Assembly (NCBI GenBank): GCA_025350905.1
Contig: JANXWY010000022.1
Location: forward strand, 1-35,056
Direction of reading: 5' to 3'
Length of the DNA: 35,056 nt
Source: Verrucomicrobiota bacterium
GTDB lineage: Bacteria; Verrucomicrobiota; Verrucomicrobiia; Limisphaerales; JADLHS01
The notes under the pieces are model-generated. The model worked only from the letters and a program-made list of their open reading frames with translations, ran no database searches and was not told the origin of the DNA. Both the position numbers and the translations under genes were made by a program. Position 1 is the stretch's first letter, and the number at the start of each line of letters is the position of its first letter. This document shows positions 7,558-14,232 of the stretch, piece after piece.

Positions 7558-7794
7558 ATGCCCGAATCCCGTCCAGACAGCTATATCCTCAGCGACGCCG
7601 CGGAACGCGACCTCGCCAAACTCATCGGCTCCAGCAAACCGCTCCCGGAGAAGTACCGCTGCTGCCGCTTCGACGACGAACGCGAAGTCGAACTCGACTG
7701 GAAAGGTATGACCCGAGAAGTCTGCCCCGCCATCCTCCCGTTCCAGACGCTAAAATCCATTGACGAGCCCCGGGAGGAAAAGTGCCAGATGTGA
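7558..7794 (+). CDS. Small protein of unknown function (78 aa)
   Basis: I do not firmly recognise this gene. The protein has an N-terminal helix (LSDAAERDLAKLIGSSKPLPEKY), then a strand-rich part (RFDDEREVELDWKGMTREVCPAILPF) and ends in IDEPREEKCQM. By memory it resembles the leading segment of some site-specific adenine DNA methyltransferases, so it may be a stand-alone version or relic of that segment, but this is weak. No methyltransferase motif is present. It sits 10 nt after the ORF6N gene and 8 nt before the GNAT gene, which supports real translation within the operon. It has two adjacent cysteines and a further pair of single cysteines but no clear metal-binding spacing. Confidence 0.6.
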   Translation: MPESRPDSYILSDAAERDLAKLIGSSKPLPEKYRCCRFDDEREVELDWKGMTREVCPAILPFQTLKSIDEPREEKCQM

Positions 7795-7802
7795 ACCCCA
7801 CT

Positions 7803-8426
7803 ATGAAAAATTGCACCATTAGACCCGCGCGGCCTGGCGATCAGCCGGGCGCTTACCATGTCTGCCTCAAGACCGGCAACTTCGGCCAGGATGGCGAACC
7901 GTTTTACCGCGACGATCCCGACGCCTTGGGCCGAATTTTTGTCGGCCCGTATCTGGCCTACGAGCCGGAACTGAGTCTCATCTTGGAGGACGAACACGGC
8001 ATCTGCGGTTACGCGCTCGGCGCATTTGACTCAAAGGCGTTCTTCGCCCGCTACGAAAAGGAGTGGCGACCAAAACTCTGTGCTGAGTTTCCCATGCCGA
8101 CCGGCGATCCCGAAAAATGGTCCCGATCACAAATGGTTCACTCGTGGTATCACAGCCCGGATTACACCATGCCGGAACCATACGCAGAGTATCCGTCGCA
8201 TCTGCACATTGATTTGCTCGAGCGCGCGCAAGGTCGCGGTTACGGCCGGCGCATGATGGAAATGGTGATGGACAAACTCCGTCAGCGCGGCGCGCCCGGG
8301 GCGCATCTGGGCGTGAGCATGATGAACACGCCGGCGTTTGGCTTTTACCACAAGCTCGGCTTCAAGGAACTGCTCCGCGTCGGCGAAGGGAAAGACGGGT
8401 GCGTCTATTTGGGCAAGAAGTTTTGA
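7803..8426 (+). CDS. GNAT acetyltransferase related to the pseudo-HAT domain of animal O-GlcNAcase
   Basis: This 207-aa protein is a GNAT-fold N-acetyltransferase. The start (TIRPARPGD), the central LEDEHGICGYALG (61-73), the strand-turn YPSHLHIDLLERAQGRGYG and the end GFYHKLGFKELLRVG fit the fold. The RAQGRGYG loop (141-148) is the acetyl-CoA pyrophosphate-binding motif. LEDEHGICGYALG is nearly identical to LEDEDGICGYALG in the human OGA C-terminal domain, recalled from memory, and the ends of both proteins also correspond. The human domain lacks the acetyl-CoA loop, while this one keeps it, so it should bind the cofactor. The substrate is unknown. ATG 7803 is chosen over GTG 7782, which overlaps the upstream gene. 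It is the last gene of the operon. Confidence 0.9.
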   Translation: MKNCTIRPARPGDQPGAYHVCLKTGNFGQDGEPFYRDDPDALGRIFVGPYLAYEPELSLILEDEHGICGYALGAFDSKAFFARYEKEWRPKLCAEFPMPTGDPEKWSRSQMVHSWYHSPDYTMPEPYAEYPSHLHIDLLERAQGRGYGRRMMEMVMDKLRQRGAPGAHLGVSMMNTPAFGFYHKLGFKELLRVGEGKDGCVYLGKKF

Positions 8427-8430
8427 AGAA

Positions 8431-8742
8431 AAGCTAAAGGCCCAAGGCTAAAAACCGGGAATCTATGGAGAAGGACATGAATGAGCTGGGAACAAAGTAT
8501 GTTTAACGCTCGCCCTCATCCCGGCCTTCTCCCCCGGGGAGAAGGAGGAATATTCGCCATCTCCTCCGAAAACTTGTGACTGAGTTCGAGTGGTCGTTGC
8601 GCCATCAGCCGATGCACGATGGCATTTCCCTCTCCTTGGGGAGAGGGTCAGGGTGAGGGAGGTTCGTTCGCAACTCTCAATAAACGCTCAAAAGACAATT
8701 CTTAGACTTTAACCTTCAGCCTTTAGCCTTTAGCCTTACTTT
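8431..8742. repeat. Composite nested inverted-repeat region
   Basis: This 316-nt gap has no gene. Its edges carry heptamer arrays in opposite orientation: CTAAAGG/CCCAAGG/CTAAAAA at 8434-8454, and TTTAACC/TTCAGCC/TTTAGCC/TTTAGCC at 8708-8735, ending seven bases before the next start codon. Inside lie two inverted REP-like arms, one with CTTCTCCCCCGGGGAGAAGG (about 8527-8546) and one with CCCTCTCCTTGGGGAGAGGG (about 8629-8648) followed by TCAGGGTGAGGGAGG. The second is related to the hairpins flanking the DUF559 gene. Confidence 0.75.
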
Positions 8743-9990
8743 ATGAAACTCGCTCTTCTGGGTGGCAAACCCATCCGCAACCGACCTTTCACCGCCTGGC
8801 CGATCTTTGGCAAGCCGGAGGAAAAGCGGCTGCTCCGCACGTTGCGCAGCGGCAAATGGGGCAAGCTGAACGGACCGGAAGTCGCCGAATTTGAAAAACG
8901 CTTCGCCGCGATGCACGGCTGCAAACACGGGATTGGTGTCGTGAACGGCACGGTCTCCCTGCGGATTGCCCTGCTGGCGGCCGGCATTCGCGCCGAGGAC
9001 GAAGTCATCGTGCCGACGTACACTTTTTTCTCGACGGCCTCCGCCGTGATCGAGGCCAACGCGGTGCCGGTCTTTGTGGACATTGACCTCGATACGTTCA
9101 ACCTGGATCCAAAGGCGGTGGCCGCCGCCATCACCCCGCGCACCAAAGCCATCATCCCAGTTCATTTCGCCGGGCAACCGGCCGACATGCAGGCCATCAT
9201 GGCTCTTGCCCGCAAGCACAAACTGGTTGTGATTGAAGATGCGGCCCACGCTCACGGTGCGAGTTATCGGAACCAACCTGCGGGATCCATTGGCCACATG
9301 GCGTCGTTCTCGTTTCAATCCAGCAAGAACCTCACGTCCGGCGAGGGCGGCCTCCTGACCATGAACGATGACAAGTGGGCGGAAGCGTGTCGTTCCATCC
9401 ACAATTGCGGCCGCATTCCAACAGGGATCTGGTATGAGCACCACGTCATCTCCGGCAATTACCGGCTGGGCGAATTTCAGGGCGCCGTGCTGAACGCCCA
9501 ACTCGATCGTCTGGAGACGCAAACGAAAACGCGCAACCGCAATGGCCAATACCTCGCGTCCCGGCTCGCGCAGTTGCCCGGGGTGCATCCGCAAAAGCGC
9601 GACGCCGATTGCACCCGGCACAGTTACCACCTGTTCATGATGCGCGTGGACGGTGCCGCGTTTGGCGCGCCCCGGGCCGCGGTCATCAAGGCGTTGCAGG
9701 CCGAGGGCATTCCCTGCTCGGGCGGTTATGGTTTATCCCTGCACCATCAGCCGCTGTTCCGAAACAAGGACTTCGGGCCTTATCTGCCCAAGGCTTTAGC
9801 GAAACTCAACTACCAGAAGACCCAGTGTCCGAATAGCGACCTGATTTGCCGCGAGCAATGCATCTGGCTCGAACACGGCATTTTCCTCGGCTCGCGCTCC
9901 GATATGGACGATGTCGCCCGTGCCTTCGAGAAGATCTACGAAAACCGTGACACGTTAAGCGGTTGGTCCAAGAAGCAGTCGGCGAAATGA
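8743..9990 (+). CDS. DegT/DnrJ/EryC1/StrS-family PLP-dependent aminotransferase
   Basis: This 415-aa protein belongs to the sugar-aminotransferase group of fold-type I PLP enzymes, which make amino sugars for surface glycans or act on related keto substrates. Motifs include the N-terminal LLGGKPI and the substrate-binding GKWGKLNGPEVAEFEKRFA. NGTVSLRIAL follows in the cofactor region, then VPTYTFFSTASAV, PVHFAGQPADM, IEDAAHAHGA and FSFQSSKNLTSGEGG. The lysine in SSKNLTSGEGG is the expected Schiff-base residue. Full length for the family. The exact substrate cannot be told. It is not clearly operonic with neighbours, and its leader is a heptamer repeat array that ends at the start codon, leaving no ordinary Shine-Dalgarno. 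Confidence 0.93.
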   Translation: MKLALLGGKPIRNRPFTAWPIFGKPEEKRLLRTLRSGKWGKLNGPEVAEFEKRFAAMHGCKHGIGVVNGTVSLRIALLAAGIRAEDEVIVPTYTFFSTASAVIEANAVPVFVDIDLDTFNLDPKAVAAAITPRTKAIIPVHFAGQPADMQAIMALARKHKLVVIEDAAHAHGASYRNQPAGSIGHMASFSFQSSKNLTSGEGGLLTMNDDKWAEACRSIHNCGRIPTGIWYEHHVISGNYRLGEFQGAVLNAQLDRLETQTKTRNRNGQYLASRLAQLPGVHPQKRDADCTRHSYHLFMMRVDGAAFGAPRAAVIKALQAEGIPCSGGYGLSLHHQPLFRNKDFGPYLPKALAKLNYQKTQCPNSDLICREQCIWLEHGIFLGSRSDMDDVARAFEKIYENRDTLSGWSKKQSAK

Positions 9991-10118
9991 CTCAAGAGTC
10001 GATAAACCACTTTGCCAAGCCGAAAGTTAAATTCATGAACCTCGCTCCGCTGCAAACTCTCGGTTCAACATAAGTTAGCAGTTGGGAGTATCGCTCACGC
10101 CTTACCGTCTTACGAGAG

Positions 10119-10928
10119 ATGAAAACGCACTGGCCAAAACTAATGCGTCGGCATGGAGATCGACCTACAACAGGATTCACTCTCGTTGAGTTGTTGGTCG
10201 TTGTTGCCATCATCGCGCTTCTGGCCGCTTTGCTACTCCCGACTATTTCAAAGGCCAAGGCTCAGAGTCGAAACGCCACTTGCAAGAACCGCCTCAGCCA
10301 AATTGGGCGCGCAATGGCGATGTACGTCGGGGATTTCAACCGCTATCCCCCGATGTTCGGCAAAGCGTTGGGACCGTCGTCATTTGAAACTTGGGGAGAC
10401 AAAATATTCCATTACTATCCACTCCATTGGACAAACGTTTCCTGGCACTGCCCAACATATATCGCAAATAAGGGCGTCGTGGAGTTCAAAAAGCCGGCCG
10501 ACGAGGGCGGCAAGTTCGTGGACCGGACTAGTTACGCGTACAATTCCTTAGGCGTCGGCGGGATGCGCGGTCGGCCGAATTTTGGTTTGGGAATGTTCCC
10601 ACGTTTAGCCATCGGTGAACAGGAAGTGCGAGTGCCGAGCGAGATGTACACCGTTGCCGATGCGAGGTCATATTATGACAAGGACCTCGACGGACCGACA
10701 GGCAAACCCTCCATGGATCCGTGGATTTTACCGCCGGGATTTGTCGAACGCGAAGCGGAGGCACCACATTCGCAAGGTTACAATGTTCTATTCGGCGATG
10801 AGCACGTGTCGTTGGTGAAGCGAAGAGATTTACTTTATCCGCCGCGAACCGCACACAGTTGGAACCGCGACAATCAGCCGCACCCGGAGGCGTGGGCGAC
10901 TACCAATCAATGGGCGATACAAAATTAA
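10119..10928 (+). CDS. Type II secretion-like prepilin protein (orphan pseudopilin)
   Basis: This 269-aa protein has a classical prepilin N-terminus: a positively charged 19-residue leader ending in TTG, then FTLVELLVVVAIIALLAALLLP. Cleavage is expected between G19 and F20, and E24 is the conserved fifth residue. The rest is a globular domain with the C-terminal HSQGYNVLFGDEHVSL, a variant of the H-X9-DG motif found in many planctomycete and verrucomicrobial prepilins. Such proteins are very numerous in these phyla and mostly of unknown function. No secretion or pilus genes are nearby. A weak purine-rich ACGAGAG precedes the ATG. Confidence 0.9.
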   Translation: MKTHWPKLMRRHGDRPTTGFTLVELLVVVAIIALLAALLLPTISKAKAQSRNATCKNRLSQIGRAMAMYVGDFNRYPPMFGKALGPSSFETWGDKIFHYYPLHWTNVSWHCPTYIANKGVVEFKKPADEGGKFVDRTSYAYNSLGVGGMRGRPNFGLGMFPRLAIGEQEVRVPSEMYTVADARSYYDKDLDGPTGKPSMDPWILPPGFVEREAEAPHSQGYNVLFGDEHVSLVKRRDLLYPPRTAHSWNRDNQPHPEAWATTNQWAIQN

Positions 10929-11283
10929 TCTACTTTGTTTGGAAGCGATTCGGAGCGACACCTAATTCAGTCACTGAACCCTGCAAGTGTTGGTGGCGAC
11001 CGAGCGTGTCGCAAACACATTACGCAATCAAATCGTTGATGACGCGGGCCGGTTCGACGCCGGGGTTTGAGCCCAAGGTATCGACCTGACAAAGTCCAAA
11101 CTGAACGGAAAAACTTAGTGTTTCCAACCGTCACGGTACGCCCGGTTGCCGTAAGCGTTGGCGGCAGACACGATTTTTACAGTTCTTTCAATCCTGGGCC
11201 AAGTCTATCTGGCTGTGCTCTGGCTTTGGGAATCGGGCCAGCCCGGATATGTCACAAACCTTGGACCGCGGCATGCAGGCACT
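10929..11283. other. Intergenic region, no gene recognised
   Basis: About 355 nt without a supportable coding region. Short open frames exist in several phases but none has recognisable protein features or a credible start. A CCGG-TTCGACG-CCGG stem-loop near 11053 resembles a tRNA T-arm, but no other tRNA parts are present. Confidence 0.5.
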
Positions 11284-11431
11284 CTCATTAACACCCTGCT
11301 TTAGCTGGGTGACGCTCGGGCCGGAGCGGGGCGCAACCGTTTCAACGGTTTCGACAGTGTGAGGCAAACCGTTGAAACGGTTCTCCGCCTCGGTGCCCCT
11401 CCACACCCAGCTAAAGCAGGGTGCTAATGAG
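11284..11431. repeat. Nested cruciform-like inverted repeat (148 nt)
   Basis: The outer 28-nt arms (11284-11311 and 11404-11431; core CACCCTGCTTTAGCTGGGTG) are reverse complements with one mismatch. Inside are two 17-nt arms, AACCGTTTCAACGGTTT (11335-11351) and its perfect reverse complement (11366-11382), each itself nearly palindromic. It separates the + strand prepilin gene from the - strand GH95 gene, which converge here. Confidence 0.9.
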
Positions 11432-11547
11432 AAAATCCCAGCCAGAGCGGAGCGCGTGTGAAATATCCGGGCTAGTCGCCATCGTGGCGGCCAAATCTTT
11501 CTTGTGACGGAGACCAAGCGCGGACTGCCTTCGAAAGTTCTTCTTTG

Positions 11548-11570
11548 GTGATCAAAAAAACATTGATCAC
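11548..11570 (-). terminator. Possible hairpin at end of GH95 gene
   Basis: GTGATCA and TGATCAC pair around a T-rich loop on the - strand, overlapping the TGA stop of the GH95 gene. The T-run sits in the loop rather than after the stem, so this is at best an atypical terminator. Confidence 0.25.
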
Positions 11571-14029
11571 TTGTTGGCGTTAAACCGCACTTCATACGTC
11601 TGGCCTTTTTTCAATTGCATGCCCGCCGTGCCATTGGCGTTGGGCTTGATGGACACCGGGTGGCCTTGGCAATTGACGCTGGCGATGGTCTGACCCTTCG
11701 GTGGGACCACCATGGCGGGGCCGGCGGAAAAGGCCTTGAGCGTGGCTGACACGGCCCGACCGTCCTTCCAAGTCAGGTCCACTTCAATGTCGCCGCGCGT
11801 GCGCAGGCCGCGAAAGGAACCAGTGGGCCAGGCGGCGGGCAACGCGGGCAACAGTTGGATCACCGGCATGGCGTCACCATGACTTTGCAGCAACATTTCG
11901 GCGATGCCGGCGCAGCCGCCGAAATTGCCATCGATCTGAAACGGCGGATGGAAGCAAAACAAATTGTCCGCCGAGCCGCCGCCGCCCATGTAATTCATGG
12001 CGGAGCCGCTGACGGGCCGCAGCAGCATCTGCAATAATTTATAGGCGCGATCGCCGTCGCCAAGCCGGGCCCAAAAGTTGATCTTCCAGGCGAGCGACCA
12101 ACCGGTGCCTTCGTCCCCGCGGCCTTCGAGTAATTTGCGGGTGGCCAGCGCGAGCTCCGGCGTGTCCGTGGGCGTGATCTCGTCGTACGGATGCAAACCA
12201 TACAGCGGCGAGACGTGCCGATGATGCGGCTCGGGTTCGGGATAGGGCTGCAGCCATTCCTGCAGCCGACCATCCGGCGCGATCTGATTGGGGGCGAGGC
12301 GCGCGCGCTTCTGTGCCAGCTCACGGCGGAGTTCGTCGTCCACGCCGAGAATTTCCGCGGCGCGCGCGGTGTTACCGAACAGTTCGCGCAACTGCTGCAT
12401 GTCAATCGTCGGGCCCATGCAGACCTGGGCGGTGCGGCCGTCGGGCAGCTTGAAGGAGTTCTCGGGCGAGTTCGACGGCCCGGTCACCAGCCAATGGTGT
12501 TCCGGTTCCTCCCAGATGTTATCGAGGTAAAACAGCGCGCACTCCTTCAGGATGGGATACGCCCAGGCGAGGAACTTGCGATTCCGCGTATAGGCATATT
12601 GCGTCCAGAGATGTTCGCAGAGCCAGGCCGAACCGCCCGTGGTCGCGCCCCACGACGCCTGCTCGCCGGGCGCGGTGAAGCCCCACGGGTTGGTGATGAC
12701 GTGCGCGACCCAACCGCGCGAGTTGTAATAGGCCTTCGCGGTTTTGCGACCCGGCGCAACCAGGAAAGCGATGAGTTGGTTGAGCGGCTCCTGCAGCTCG
12801 GAAAGATTAGCGACCTGCGCCGGCCAATAATTCATTTGCACATTGATGTCGAGATGCCAGTCGCCATTCCACGGCGTTTGAATTTCCTCGGCCTAAATCC
12901 CTTGCAGATTCGCCGGCAACCCGCCGGGCCGCGAAGAACTGATGAGCAGATAACGCCCGAAGTTGAAATACAGCGCGGCCAATTCCGGATCGGGCGCGCC
13001 CTTGGCAAAGCCCGCGAGTCGCTGTGGCATCGAGAAGGCGGCATTCGGCGAAGGCCGGCCGTCGCTCAGATTCAATGCGACCCGGTCGAACCATTTCTCG
13101 TGATCTGCTTTCTGGGTGGCCCGAAGTTTGGTAAAGGTTTTCTTCGCAGCCTTATCGAGGTCCTTTCGCGTCGCACCGACGGGGTCGCTGAGTTGGCGGC
13201 CCGCGAAACCACGGTAATCCGTGGCCGCGGCGAACAGCAAAACCACTTCGTCGGCTTTCTCGATGACGAGCCTGCCCGCGTTGGCTTTCACCGTGCCGCC
13301 TTGCGCCAGCACGCGGAGTCGCCCGGCATAGCTGACGCCCTTGCCGCCGCGCCCGTCGTTGAGCGTTCCGGTCATCAGTAACTCGCGATCATTCACTTCA
13401 ACCGTCTGAAACCGTTCCTTTCGATCCAGCGCCACCGTGAACGACAACGCGCCCGGACGGTCAGCGGTCAGGCGTGAGACAAAAACTTGATCCGGCGCGC
13501 TGACAAAGTACTCGCGCGCAAATCGTACTCCGTTTGCCTCGTAGGAGACCTCCCCGACGGCGGTTCGAAGATCGAGGGTTCGCGAATAGTTGCTGGCCGA
13601 GCCGACGCCGAAGGTGAGCCGCAAATCACCAAGCGTTTGATAGCAACCAAACGGAACGTTGGCCCCGTTACCCTGACCGGAACCCACACCCTGGCAGGTG
13701 AAATTCTTCATCACGAGGTCGGCCGCCTCGGGATTTTCCCCTGCGGCCAGGAGCCGACGGATTTCCGGCAGCGCCTTGAAGGCGTCAGCGCGATCGTTGG
13801 ATGCGGGCGAGCCGGACCACATTGAACTTTCGTTGAGAACAATGCGCTCCTCGTCCACCCCGCCGAAGATCATCGCGCCCAGCCGCCCGTTGCCCAGCGG
13901 CAAGGATTGTTCAAACTTGGGCGCGGGAGTAGTGAACCACAACGCGGTCGCGGGGTCGGCGGCCCGCGCGGGTCCGGCGGCGAGCCAAAGGGCAGTGAGT
14001 GCGGTTGTGAGTAGTTTCATCGTTTTCAT
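11567..14029 (-). pseudogene. GH95 family glycosidase (alpha-L-fucosidase/galactosidase), interrupted by in-frame TAG
   Basis: Read through, this is an 819-residue GH95 enzyme of normal family length, expected to cleave terminal alpha-L-fucose or alpha-L-galactose from glycans outside the cytoplasm. The signal peptide is MKTMKLLTTALTALWLAAGPARA, given here as two pieces MKTMKLLTTALTALW and LAAGPARA. Motifs include [43 protein letters not shown] (likely general acid Glu) and QIDGNFGG (conserved Asp). At codon 379 (12895-12893) a TAG occurs exactly where homologues have the Trp of LQGIW, and the frame continues correctly on the other side. The change is a single G-to-A step from TGG. The truncated 378-aa product would lack the catalytic barrel. 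Either a pseudogene, a strain polymorphism or a sequence error. Confidence 0.85.
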
Positions 14030-14232
14030 TTTTGCGCGACGGAACCAGGTGACAACTTGTGGTGTTGTGGCCGTGGAAGGGCCGGCGGCCTTTGAATCAT
14101 CGTGATCCTATTTATGAGGACTCAACAAGTAATTTTATCGCGTCAATCCAGACCGGTGGAATGGGTACGACTGGATATGGCGATCAATCGCGGTAGCGGT
14201 CATACCTCCCGACACGCTACGCCATTTCGGGT
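14030..14232. other. Gap between DUF5703 and GH95 genes, likely leader of GH95
   Basis: This 203-nt gap is much longer than the 4-36 nt spacings upstream, so GH95 may have its own promoter. The - strand reads through AT-rich stretches (GATAAAATTAC, CATAAATAGGATC near 14105-14145), but I cannot assign a convincing -35/-10 pair. Confidence 0.3.

Noticed and set aside
11050-11075. Stem-loop resembling a tRNA T-arm (CCGG-TTCGACG-CCGG)
   Set aside because: No acceptor stem, anticodon arm or D-arm can be built around it.
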